A stretch of DNA of 64,000 nucleotides, taken from NCBI GenBank assembly GCA_034509425.1, contig JAVTVJ010001680.1, positions 1 to 64,000 on the forward strand, read 5' to 3'. Each line of letters begins with the position of its first letter. Within the stretch, counting starts at the first letter, position 1. Under the pieces are notes generated by a model. It made no database searches. It was not told the DNA's origin and saw nothing but the letters and a program-made list of their open reading frames with translations. Shown here piece by piece: positions 20,007 to 31,606 of the stretch. Source of the stretch: Eopsaltria australis (lineage: Eukaryota > Chordata > Aves > Passeriformes > Petroicidae). The translations under genes were made by a program, and so were the position numbers.

Positions 20007-20596
20007 AAGTGTGTTAAAGGAAAAAAGGTAGGTATTTATTGAAAGGCCTTCACAGGGTACACCTTGGGCAGTGCAGTAGTCTCACAGATACTACACCCAA
20101 GATGGACGACTGTCACAGGTTTTCTGGACAGATATAAGTTTGGTCTATTTGCATATCAGAGGTCAATTGTCCAATTACAGCTTCAGGTAGTGGAGTCCCA
20201 TTCCCCCAGTTTTCTCCCCCCTACTTCACTGTTGTTTACATTTTTTGGGACTGAAGAAAATAAGGTGTCCTTGGGTTTCAGGCCTAGAGAGAAATTGTTT
20301 TGCCTGAATAAAACAGGAGAACAGTAGCGTACAGGCTATAGAGTTTTAAAGTTATACACTAAAGCAGTACTGATCTAAAAAATATAAAAGCTAAAACTTA
20401 AGGCTCCAAGGGTAGGAGCCTTGGAATGTGTTTTGTCTTTCTGCCTATCAGGGTAGTGAAATGTAGGGAAAACTAGCTATGAATATGGTAATAAGCTACA
20501 GAGCTACAAATGTATGTGTAAAGAATACAGTGAATATATAAAAGGAGAATACAGAGAATATTTAAAAGAAAAAAGGCAAAAATAAATTCAGCATCA
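20007..20596 (-). repeat. LTR H1 (about 590 bp)
   Basis: Related to the better defined H2 (53351-53874): shared 5' end on the minus strand (TGATGC), shared segments around CTACAGAGCTACAAAT and CAATT...CCAATTA, and TTTATT near 20036 as a minus-orientation polyadenylation signal. The left end abuts B1 and no TSD is seen. Confidence 0.65.
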
Positions 20597-20597
20597 C

Positions 20598-22310
20598 GTT
20601 ACCCTAAAACCTTCTGTCATCAATTCTATGTTTCTGTCCTCCACACTGATTGACATGGTGCCTGAGCATAACTGTTTACAGACAATAGAGAAGGCCTATT
20701 CAAGCAGACTAGACCTTAAGGACATGCCTCTAGAAAATCCAGATTGGGAACTGTGTATGAATGGAAGCACTTTTGTCAGAGAAGGTAAACAAATGGCAAG
20801 TTATGCACTGACAACCATAGATAAGGTAATCAAAGCAAAGGCCTTGCCACCAGAGGTGTCATCACAGAAAGCTGAACTGATTGCACTGACAAGCTCTAGA
20901 ACTGAGAAAAGGAAAGAAGGTAATTGTATGGGCCAATTCTAAATATGCATTTAGTGTAGTACATGCCTATGGAGTCATCTGGAAGGAAAGAGGGCTGCTG
21001 ACTGCTCAAGGTAATGGAATTAAACATGCTGAACAGATCCTTGTGCTCCTGCAGAGTATTTGGAAGCCTGCAGAGGTGGCTATTATACATCGCAAAGCTC
21101 ATCATAAAGGGAAAACAACTCCCGAATTAGGGAATCGCTGTGCCAATGAAACAGCAAAAGGAGCTGCAGAACAAGGCATTCTAGCAGTAGCACCACAGAA
21201 AGAAATTGATCTGTCAGGGTTTGCCCCAAAGTATGATCAGAAAGACCCCCATTTAATTGAATCCCTTAAGGCTGAAATCAAAGAAAGTGAATGGGCTGTT
21301 ACACCAACAGGACAGGTTGTAGTCCCACCCTGCTCCTTCAGGAGATAGCTCGGCAGGAACATGAGGGTACCCACTGGGGAACAGAAAATCTTTTGAAACA
21401 TCTGAAAAAGGTAATACTAGGAAGGGGAATGACAGGTGCAATCTATAGTAAGCAAGTATGAAATCTGCCATCGAAACAATCCTGACACAAGCAAAATGGT
21501 AGTGCTAAGGATGACAAAGGCCAGAGACCTTCCCAAAGACTATTGGCAAAGAGATTTTGCTGAGTTACCACACAAAGAAGGATACAGGTATGTATTGGTG
21601 TTGACACCTTCAGTGGATGGCCTGAAGCTTACCCATCATACTAACACAGCAAAAGAAGTCGTAAAAGTTTTGCTCCATCACACAATTCCAAGATTTGGGG
21701 TTCCTTTGTGGTTGTCATCAGATAGAGCACCACACTGTTCCAACGGTAGTGGAGGAGGTTAGTTGAGTTCTGGGAATTGTTTGGGATCTGCATACTTCCT
21801 ACAGACCCCAGGCGAGTGGCAAAGTTGAACGCATGAATGGAACCTTCAAAACCCAGATTAGCAAAATTTGTCAAGAGACATCTATGACATGGGTTCAAGC
21901 CTTGCCTATAGCCTTACTGAGAATCCACATACAACCAAGGCGGAGGGACAACATAAGTCCCTATGAGATATTGTATTGCAGGCCATATCAAATTCCCCAT
22001 ATCCCGGAAGAAATCCATATGAGGGGGGAAATTGACTTACAAAAGTATTTAATGGCTTTAAGCTCCTCTTTGCAGAAGCTCCAGAAATTCGTCATGTTAT
22101 CCAGACCCATAGAATTGGATGCACCTGCTCATCTGTTCCAACCTGGAGACTGGGTCTATGTCAAATGGTGGGATAGTGACCCCCTGCAAGCTAAGTGGAG
22201 AGGAGAGAGGACCATTTGAAGTTCTGCTGACTACTCAGAAGTCAAAGTTGCTGACAAAGGACCCTGTATTCACTATTCCAGATTTCAGAAGGCTTCTGCT
22301 ACTGAAATAA
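20598..22310 (+). pseudogene. pol: Provirus C pol remnant: RNase H and integrase
   Basis: RNase H runs from about 20660 to 21170. It includes ENPDWELCMNGSTFV, where the first catalytic Asp of a TDGS motif is Asn (MNGS), then the QKAELIALT helix with its Glu, and HRKAHHKGKTTPELGNRCANETA near the end. Integrase follows: the HWGTENLLKHL zinc segment (about 21375), a core with DFAELPHKEGYRYVLVL (21555-21600), HTIPRFGVPLWLSSDRAPH (21680-21735), SGKVERMNGTF (21810) and the C-terminal PGDWVYVKWW (22140). Frameshifts and stops break it in several places. Motif spacing is gammaretroviral. RT is absent. Confidence 0.8.
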
Positions 22311-22347
22311 CTGGAAAACCAGACTGATACAAACGAAGATGATAATA

Positions 22348-24069
22348 ATGTGGTTTAAACTGTTCTTTCTGTGTTTGTTATCTGCACATTTGGTAATCAT
22401 GACTCAGTTTTGGACCTAAAATTTGCACGTGGCGCTAGTCCAAAATGTAACCAAAGCTCTTCATAAGAACAACTATTGGATTTGTACTCAAATGCCAGCA
22501 ATTGACAGGAATAACAACTGGCCCTTGATTGGTGTTTTAATGAATAAGACAAACTGTTACAAGAACTGGGAACAAGTCACTAAAGCCTACCTGCCTATAA
22601 CCCTAAGCGGCCTAATTCCTGATCAAGGAAATTATAAGGTTCCCTACATGACTGTTAATGTCACAGGAAAGGTCATTCTCCCTCTGTATTGTCATAAAAC
22701 CAAATCTGAAGAAAAGGCAAACCCAAAATCCGTAATAGCATGGGCACAGACATCATGGAGAATGGTTCCCCCACAGGGGTCAGGATGCTATTGGATATGT
22801 AAAAATGAGACCTGGAAAGTTTTGCCCTTCAATAAAGAACGGGTCTGTGCTCTCGGGGCTGCAATTCCAAACATAACACTATTTGATCACCTTGAAGAAC
22901 AAAGTGGGTGGATGAGAACTTAAGAAAGGAGGATGGAAAGATCCAATAATGCCCTTACTGAGCATCCCATGATTTTCCATAGTGCAATTAGGGATCTTAT
23001 TCCTTCTTTAGGAGCAATTGAATTGGAGGAAACAATTGTTAACATTTCATCCATTATCAAATATAATGAGAATCAAACTTCAGATGCAATCATGACCTTA
23101 CAAGAAGTTAAGGGTTTGTCTTGTAGGGTTCTGCAAAACAGAAGGGCTCTCTATTTTCTACTAGCCTCACAAGGGAGCATGTGTACCGTAATTAACACTA
23201 GTTGTTGTTATGTAGATCAGAGTGGAAGGATTAATAAAGATTTGGCTGAAATTTGGAAACAAACTCAAATTTTACATCAGGTAACCCTTGAAGATGACTC
23301 ATTGAACTTTGAAAATATCTTCCATACACTTACTTCATGGTTCCCAAACTGGGCTTGGATAAAACAACTATTCACACTGGCTATATTGGAAGTTAGTGTC
23401 TGCATAATATCTGGCTGTATGATTCAATGCTGTAATTTCTGGTCATCTGTAGCGTTCCCTGCTCCGGTCCCACCCTGGTACCGGCGGCGGAGTACTAGCG
23501 CTACCCTAGGAAGTCGTTCGCGATCGGGAAGACTTCCTCGGAGTGCCTACTGCGGGTACAGCTAGTCCGCGTTTCGGTCCGAGGAGATGTTGCCCTCGGA
23601 GTGTGGTGAGACCGCAAAGAACTTCCAGAGAAGGAGGTCTCTTGGTATGTGATTTCGGTAGGTTTATTGCCTCCAAAGGGAGCACATGGTCCAAGAGCCC
23701 AGAACAGCTTATTACATCGGTATTTAAGGGAGGAACAACATCCAATAAGCTGAGGGCACAGGGGCAATACAGGGGAGGGGCTGGGGTACATGATCAAATG
23801 GGGTTTAGGGAGGGGAGGGGAAAAGAGAACAACGAATGAACAACGGAGTGATAGGGAATTTCCCAGAGTGGGGAAACATAACAGACAAATCAAGGAACCA
23901 ATAGCAGGAACTTGGGGTTCGTGTCTTGGTGGTCCAAACCACTGCCTTTGGGAGCTTCGGGGGGAAACTCTCTGTCCATGGAACATGCCACCGGAAGTCC
24001 TCATCCTTCCTGGTTCCGAACCACCGCAACAGTCATCTTTATGTTCTAACATTAAATGTAAGTGGTAGA
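22348..24069 (+). pseudogene. env: Provirus C env, short surface subunit, split by solo LTR D4
   Basis: ATG at 22348 with a signal-like MWFKLFFLCLL. One frame runs to D4 with only two TAA stops (about 22417 and 22921-22923). The surface subunit is only about 190 residues and has YWICTQ near 22475 in place of CWLC. The transmembrane part has LQNRRALYFLLASQGSMC and then CTVINTSCC (intact CX6CC, about 23182-23208). A WFPNWAWIKQLF segment and a hydrophobic anchor follow. After D4 the cytoplasmic tail continues at 24038 and ends at TAG 24067-24069. No clear basic furin site is seen between the subunits. Confidence 0.78.
23448..24031 (-). repeat. Solo LTR D4 (584 bp), TSD GTCATC
   Basis: TGTAGCGTTCC...CACCGCAACA, flanked by GTCATC at 23442-23447 and 24032-24037. 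Removing it and one repeat rejoins the env tail frame of provirus C. Minus orientation (TTTATTGCC near 23664). Confidence 0.93.
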
Positions 24070-24100
24070 GGCTAGACAATATAGAATTCTCTCAAGACTC

Positions 24101-24112
24101 TAAAGGGGGGAA
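24101..24112 (+). other. Polypurine tract of provirus C
   Basis: TAAAGGGGGGAA immediately before the 3' LTR. Confidence 0.8.
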
Positions 24113-24587
24113 TGATGCCTAAAGATCTTTAGCTTTTTATATATTTTTCATATATTTGTAACTTTGTAGACTGTTAATACATAGTTATAACTTCTAGTAT
24201 TTTTCTTGCCCTCTCTCGTAGTTTAACATACCCGTACTAATACATTCTATAAATTCTGTTGAGTCTTGCTTTTAGTCTAGCAAGGACATTTTGTTTTGCA
24301 CCATACACCATAGACACAATAAAGTGCAGGGCTAAAAGATCGGGGGGGGGGGGGGGGAGCGCTCCAATGGGGCAGACCCCCAGGGGGTAATTACCTAACC
24401 AACTGCTCCTCTAATTAGACAATATTTGTTAAATATACAAATCAACTAACCGTATAGAAACTGTAGAAATACTGCATCATGTGCATATTGCCATATTGTG
24501 CACCTGAAAGCTTGCAATTAAAGGCTTACATTTATATTATCATTTTACCACTGTTTAGAAAGGTTTTGTGTTTTATTCCAGACAACA
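24113..24587 (+). repeat. 3' LTR of provirus C (475 bp)
   Basis: TGATGCCTAAAGATC...CCAGACAACA. AATAAA near 24317, a poly-G run at about 24342-24357. Matches the 5' LTR apart from that copy's insert. Confidence 0.9.
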
Positions 24588-25117
24588 ATACAGACTACAA
24601 CAAATCAACAGAAACCACCTCTTAACAGTGGGAATAAAAATGCAATGATTAAGGCAAAAAGAAGGCTGACTTGTAGGCTTGTTTTGGACACTGAAGTAAC
24701 TTCATTTAAGGAAAGTTACCAAGTAGTGCAAGACAGAAACCAGGAAATATATAGCTCAGCTTTTTCTGTGCTTTAAAATTACTTTCCTCCTGGGAAAGTT
24801 TCATCATACAGTTATTAAGACATTTTCTCTGATGTAAATTCCTATACCTATTCAGAAAGGCCATGCTACCAAAGGTGACAGATAGCATATTGCGCTTATT
24901 GTATCTCAGCTAGATAACATTAAATTTGCAATATAAAGTTGTTCAAGGACAAGATAAAATACCAGCATTCACACATCGAAAGAGATACATAACACAGAAA
25001 TGCCAAAAGACACTGCTTTCATTTTCACCACTGATTTTGTAGAATCCCCAAAACTGTCTAAAGAATTAATATACATGTGCAGACAAACAGAAAATGCCTA
25101 ACTGTTCTACAAGGAGA
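24588..25117. other. No gene or repeat recognised
   Basis: AT-rich flank of provirus C with no coding signal. Confidence 0.5.
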
Positions 25118-27226
25118 TGTCGTGGGATAACCTTAGCTGAAAAAACTCCCGGCACAAAGTAAGGAGGTGGAGCCAGAAATGAGTCATCCAAAGGAAAGTA
25201 TTACAGTTTCTGCCTCCAGAACTCAGAAAACCAGGAGAGAACCCGGAGAAGTTCTCTTTTAAATTTCTGGTTCGCTGAGGAAAGACTCACTTTCTCTCCC
25301 CTCCGTGCATCTGGTGAGGTACCCTCAGGCCACGTGGCCTGGGACTGCCAGCCGGGGTAGTGCAGAGCGGGGAGGAGAGGGGGAGCCCGGGCCAGTGTTT
25401 CAGCTCCTCATGGTGGCTCCATGTGAGAGGGAACCAAATCGGCTCCGCTTGGCTCTGCTCGAGCTGAGAGAGGCTTCATCTTGCTGCCCCTGGCCAAGGA
25501 GCCTTATCAACTCCTCCCCTGCCTAGCCCGGGCCGGGCTGGTTTTCCCCGCAGCATGGTGGGAGGAGGGCTTGGGACCGGCCCCCTAAAGCTTGAACGCG
25601 TCCCCTGCTATCCTGCGACATGGCTCAGCAAGAGAGAGAGCTCAACCAGCTCCCTACAGTTCAGACACGGTCGCGCCAACCTCTGCAGCTGAGGCGCGGC
25701 TTGGATGGAGAACGGCGCAAATGAACTCCTCTCCCTCAGCTCAAAGGCTGAACATACTACACTTGAACGTGAGCGGAGGTAATGTGACCATCGCCCAGCC
25801 GAAAGACAAATTAACTGTTTTCTTTTAATATCAGAATGGGACTTGGGAGCATCCATTTTTCCCCCCACACAGAAAGAAAAGGAATGAAGACCATTACAAC
25901 AGGTACAACATAAAGACTCCAAGTTAATGAATGTAGCAAAGCTTATATTTAGAAAAAGAAGAGATGAGGAGTGCTTTGAAGCTGAAAAATTCTCTTGTAA
26001 AAATCTGTTGATAAATTCGGCTATAATATACCCTGTAATATATGAACAGTGGTCTAAAAGGGGTGAAAAAAAGGGAATGTAATGTTCTAGGTTGTAAGCA
26101 GTGGACTAAGGCTCTTGTATTAGGATTCCTTTCTGTCGTGGGTTGACCTCAGCTAGGTGCCAGGTGCCCACTCAGTCACTCTATCACTCCCTCTCCCACT
26201 GGGAGAGGGGAGAGAATAATATTGAAAAAGACTATCAGGGTAAGAAAAGGCAGTTTTATTACAGCAGGGAAAAAATAGAACAAGCAAGCTGAGACTTGCG
26301 CGCACAAGAGCAGAGGGAAAAACAATCAATCTCTACTTCCCATCAGTAGCGATGTCCAGACACTTCCTGGGAAGCAGGGCTTCAGCACGCGTGACGGTTG
26401 TTCAAGAAGGCAAACATGGACCAGCCCTGAGTGCCTCCTCCTCCTCTCTTCCTTCCCTTATATATCTGAGCTGATGTCATATGGTATGGAATATCCCTTT
26501 GGCTTACTGGGGTCAGCTGGCCTGCTGGTGTCCCCTCCCAGGATCTTGCCCACCCCATCCCCTTCAGTGGGGGAAGGAATGTCAGAGGGACAGCACTGCT
26601 TGGCAGTAGCCAAAACACTGCTCTGTTATCAACGCCAGCTACCAAAGCAAAGCACAGCAGTGTAAGGGCTGTGAGCTTTACCCCAGTCAGACCCAATACA
26701 CTTGCCCTGGGAATAATAGAAGACTTTTGCTGCCCATAATAGAGAAAGGGGATTTCATTGCCACTGTGATAGAAATGTTCATCTTTAAAAAAGTACCTCA
26801 GTGACCGTTATATGTCCATTGGTAGTAGCCCTGGGAAAGCTACTGAAGTGGGAAGGGTTCCAGAAAAGCAAATTTTTTCCTTCGAGGGGTTGCTTACTGG
26901 GAGGCTTACAACCATAGGAGCTATGTTTCCTATGGAGAATCAACATAATAGAACAAGAGAAAACTTCTCTCTCTACATGAATTAAGAAAAGAACTGTTTC
27001 CAGAGGTGGTATTTAACTCTAAGTCAAAGTGTTGCCTTTTGTATGGTCAGTGGGAAAGAAATTAAGGGGGGGGTGGGGGGGAAGGTATTCTAAAGGTTTT
27101 GTTCTGATTCCTGATTATCATTATTCCTGTTTTGAGTCTATTAATAAATTCCTTTTATTTTCCTTAAAGTATAAATCCACTTTGCCTACTATTAATCCTT
27201 ATCTCACAACAAAATAAACCACTACA
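25118..27226 (+). repeat. Old LTR S, distant relative of family B, split by LTR T
   Basis: Begins near TGTCGTGGGATAACC and ends ...AACCACTACA at 27226, like family B. Middle segments (GAAGCTGAAAA..., CCTGTAATATATGAA, and TATTAATAAATTCC before TTTGCCTACTATTAATCC) line up with B1-B3 at low identity. Left end approximate; no TSD found. Confidence 0.6.
26134..26700 (-). repeat. Solo LTR T (567 bp), imperfect TSD CTTTC/CTTGC
   Basis: Minus-strand TGTATTGGGTCTG...CAACCCACGACA. It has an ATATATAAGGGA TATA region near 26462 and AATAAAAC near 26253, both in minus orientation. Flanks CTTTC and CTTGC differ at one base. It sits inside LTR S. Confidence 0.8.
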
Positions 27227-30200
27227 AATTAGTGTTTCCGCCTGGTTTTGATTCCCTAAACCTCTAAACCGCAACAGGAGATTAAGGCTGAGTCTGAAAT
27301 TAAAATATAGGAACCAAAAGTAGCAGCAACATTCTTGCAATTAGCAAAAAAATACAGTTTGATCCAAGCAGGTTTAATACAACCAAAGCATCTGTAGAAC
27401 TTAGGGACTTGAAAAAAATACAAAATGGGGAATGTCAAGAAGACTCTTTTTGTGAGCAAAGGGGTATTTTTTACAGACTACTGCAGGTGCCCTAATTGGC
27501 AAAAAACTCATCTTCCAATGTTCTTAAATGAACTCCTAGTCCTTTTGCTTTCAGTAAAGGCAATTTTAACCTAGTCCTTATTGTACAAGCTCAGAAAGTA
27601 GACCAAAAAACCCAAAGAAAAACACAAGTGTCAGAATAAAGATATCCAAGTTTTAATATACTTCTGCTACAGCCTTCTTTTAATATGCTGAACAAATTCT
27701 TAAAATCCTACTTAATTTTCTTCATTCCTATGAATATGAGATGGCAGCAATACATTTTAACTCATGGGACAAGGACAGAATTTTGAGCATTTACAAACCA
27801 CTCTGATTTCCTCAAATGAAAGGACCTAGATTAGCACAACACATATCAGTCTACAGAATGAGCTGAATTTAACTGAGAAGCAGTGTTATGCAACTTAGTT
27901 ACAAGAAAGTAGAATTTAGAAGGAGATTATTCAAACACAGTGGAAAGGTTGAGTAAAGACATTTTAGTGCAGATACATATACACATTGGCTATGTTTGCA
28001 CACAAAATGGAAGTTACTGCATCTCCTAATAATATTTCAAAAGAAGTTAATCATTTAATGAAGTTTCAGCTACATTATTTTAATTCAGTAACCCTGTATA
28101 TTCTTATAAAGCATGATATATTTGTATAGAGACACACATCCCCATTCTAATTTTATAAACACTGAAGGGAAAAACCACAATGTATACAAATCAAAGTTTT
28201 GTACTTTTTTCATCGACTGCAAACTACAAAAAACGCAGAAATTTCCCATCTCCTCAACAACACTACCTCTCTTCCTCAAAAAATTAGGTGTAATTTTGCA
28301 TTTAACACCAGACACAATTTCCCAGTTCACATAGAGTTCTATACAGTACTATTACAATCAGAACAATTATTAGAATTACCAAAGTTTCTGTATTCACAAG
28401 CTAAGTTGCATAGTGATGACTATGTCCAAAAAAGTAAAGCATGCATCAGGTTGTTTTTTATGGTTCATCCTCTGAAAAATGGAGTTTCATCAGAAAGAAC
28501 ATAAAATGCTAGGTCCATTTTAATATCCTAAATTTCATGTTTATGTATGCTTATACAGACCAAAAAAACCATGGTAGCAAAAAATAAATCAATTTGACCC
28601 GCATAACAAGGATATAACTGAGGAAAAAGTCTGTTTTCAGAATGGTTCCAGGGAAATTATTAAAACTATTTACAGAAATTAAAGATGTGCGAAGGTGTCT
28701 TTCTATAATGACAAAAAATGAATTATGGTTTTAGAATATAAATTCTTGCATATTCTCAAGAATTTCAGTGAGATACACTAGTGGTCTTATTCAAGACATT
28801 GAATACTTTTCTGTGTCTCATGGCAATAATATTAGGGTTGTCAACTTCACTGAAACACATCACAACCTAAGGCAAAATAAATGCAAAAAAATAAACCCAC
28901 TATTAAAGTTCACAATAAGAAAGTAATGAGCAGATTTCAGTACAGACAGTATTCATGCCACATATAGTTCACTAAAAGCAATAAAATAATGTATTACTGA
29001 AAAAGGAACACATCAAAATATACAATAAACCTATTAACACTGCAAACAAATTTCACTGAAAACAGATGTAAAATTACTAGAATGGCTTCACTGACAAACC
29101 TCCACACTCCAGGCATTTTGGTGCATGTGAGATTAAGGTAAACAAGCAACTACTCATGCTGCATCTCACATCTGTTTTTAGCTGTAGTTAACATCTCCAT
29201 GCTTCATGCATCCTGTCCCAAACTTTCAAATGTTCTTTTAAAGGCAATTGAACATCTCAACTCCTATGGCCCCTAACAAAAGTCATGGCACCATTAACTA
29301 CAATTTTTCTGACATCCTACATGCATATTTAAATATGTTCACATTTTCAAGTTTAGCTGGGCTCAAACCAACTCTTACCATACACTGTCTCAAACACACC
29401 AGTGGAACACTAAAAATAAAGTCTCAGTCTGGAATAAGCAGGAGATCAGGCATCGCTTATTAGTAGCCAGCAGAAAACAAAAATAATACACAGCTGCAGA
29501 AAACACAAAAATGATGTTTCAAGAAAAGCAAACTTTGGGCTCATTCAGAAATGTTTCGACATTATCTACTCTACCTTGGAAGGAAAGCAACCAAAGACAT
29601 TTCTAAGCTTTGAGGAAGAATTATTTTTGTCCTTCTAACCTAAGCTCCACTGATCAAATTCACAGAAGTCTTAATAGCATAAGTTTAATTTAATTAAACC
29701 ATTTTCGACTCTTGATCTAACAGAGGTGACTGTTGCTTCTGCAAACTCCTAAAACCTATCCATAACATCCTCTCAAGTGTCTCCTGGTAGGAAAGACAGC
29801 ACCAGAGGAGATAACATGCTAGCAGAAGGGGCCATAGCACTAGACTCCATCTTGAGAGTTCACCTACTGGTAGGAATACTTCAACCATTCCTAATATATC
29901 TACCCCTTTCAGGTCTGAAGCTAGAGCAGAGGACCCTACATGCTGATTCAGCTAACTGTCAAGCTGCTGACCAGATGCATTCAGAACATGAAGTCACCAA
30001 GCCCAAGCTTCACCCTGACAATGCAGTTCATGTACAACAGAGGTACCTTTAATTGTGGAGAAATATGAGAAGCATCATCTGTGCAAGCCTCACATTCATC
30101 ATGAAAGATTTAACAAGTATGCACCTATTTTAACCAAGAATCTGCAATTATTTTATCCTATGGTTTCCTTTACTTACTTGCACTTTCACGTCAAGATTAT

Positions 30201-30939
30201 TTTGTTCTGTGGTTTAAACATGATTTATACACTCAATTTAACTTTGTTTAAGAGTTTTTAATAACATCAGTCCATTGTCTAAACACTGAAAGGGGCTATT
30301 AAACAAGTTTAAATATTTTCAGGAATTTGACAACCACCATTCAACACAGAATAAGTGGTTGCCATAATCTTGTTTTAGATAACAGTTTCAGATAAGCAAA
30401 GTATAACTAATATGCCTACTCTGAACAACAACAACAAAACCAAGAACTGTAAAGCAATATTGCAAAAACTTGCATTATTAAAACACATCAGAGGTTATAG
30501 GCTATTCCAAAGTACTGTTACTTAATTTCAAATTATATAAGAGCAGAAAAACAATCATAAACAAAAATTTTAAGTTTTATGAGTGGCTACTGTCCACAGA
30601 AAAATGTGAAGCTTTACTGTCTTTGTCCAGACTGGCTTGGTTACTAGCTGCAAAATGTCACCCTCAGGAGCTTATGTTAAATTGTTAGTATTTTGAAAAT
30701 TCAGGCAGATGGTAATATGCACACACACACACAAAAATTACCACCATGTCTAATAGGTACACAGGTTGATTTTGAACCCTCCTTATTAATGGTACATTTG
30801 TCTGCAGAATAAAATACACCCTAAAAATGAAGTGCTGAACAAACAGCTTTTTTAAAGTGTGATTTAAATATGTGGCATGTGCATGATGCGTCTTTCCTTG
30901 GTTTTTCAGATGCTAATTGCTAAATAAGACTTTTGATGT
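27227..30939. other. No gene recognised (3.7 kb)
   Basis: AT-rich, with only short open frames lacking motifs. A short CA run lies at about 30719-30734. It may contain decayed repeats I cannot place. Confidence 0.5.
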
Positions 30940-31606
30940 TGTCCTGGTTTAGGGCAAATTTTAGGAGAAAACCTTCGAGGGGGTTTCTTCTAGAAAAGAC
31001 AGTTTGAGCTGCCTTACCTCCAACCACTTTGGGAAAGATTTCTTCTGAGAAAAGTGGAAAAAACTGTTTATTTAACAAGCAAACTATTCACAAGCATGAA
31101 AAAATTATTAATATAAAGCAATGAAACATCTCTTTGCTCTGAAGAGATGGCAAATTCAGTCTCTTTCTGTGGGTGTGGCTTTGTTAGTTTTAGTCTCTCC
31201 AGAGCTCCGGCCTGGTGCCCAGGCCTGGCTGCAGAATTGCGGGGCTCCCAGGGGATTGTCTTGATGTCCTCGACCAGAGAGATGCTGAAAAGTCTCAAAA
31301 GAAAAGTCACAGTTCAGGTGAAGCTTTTCTTGCTTCAGCTAACCAGGAAAACTAGTGAAAAAAAAAAAAAGTAGTCTCTTTATTTCTGCAAAAGCCAAGA
31401 GAACTCCAAGAGAGTATAGCATTGAGAGCCCTCTCTCTCGCTGTCCAAGTTTGGAGCACAGTCCCAGAAGGAATTCGGGGGGAGTAAAGTGAATTACCTG
31501 CAGACAAACTGCACGTGTCTTCTCTCCCCCCGTCACTTTCTCTGTCTTTTTGGGCCTAGCTTAAAGCTACAGAACTTAATATTCAGCATAAGCAGAACAG
31601 ACGATT
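30940..31606. repeat. Probable LTR U (right boundary uncertain)
   Basis: Starts TGTCCTGGTTTAGGG, the start typical of several avian ERV LTR families, and has TTTATT blocks near 31065 and 31379. No second copy in the window and no TSD, so the end and strand are uncertain. A poly-A run lies at about 31358-31371. Confidence 0.45.

Larger units (their letters stand above)
16604..24587 (+). mobile_element. Provirus C: gamma-type ERV, about 8 kb with nested insertions, TSD ATAC
   Basis: Two related LTRs (16604-17640 and 24113-24587) flanked by ATAC at 16600-16603 and 24588-24591, the 4-bp duplication expected of gammaretroviruses. The interior holds a primer site and leader, LTRs B1 and H1, RNase H-integrase, a short Env and a polypurine tract. 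Gag, protease and most of RT are missing; B1 and H1 occupy that place. Confidence 0.85.

Noticed and set aside
27227..30939. Host gene exons
   Set aside because: Short frames only, with no splice-flanked open blocks or recognisable protein motif.
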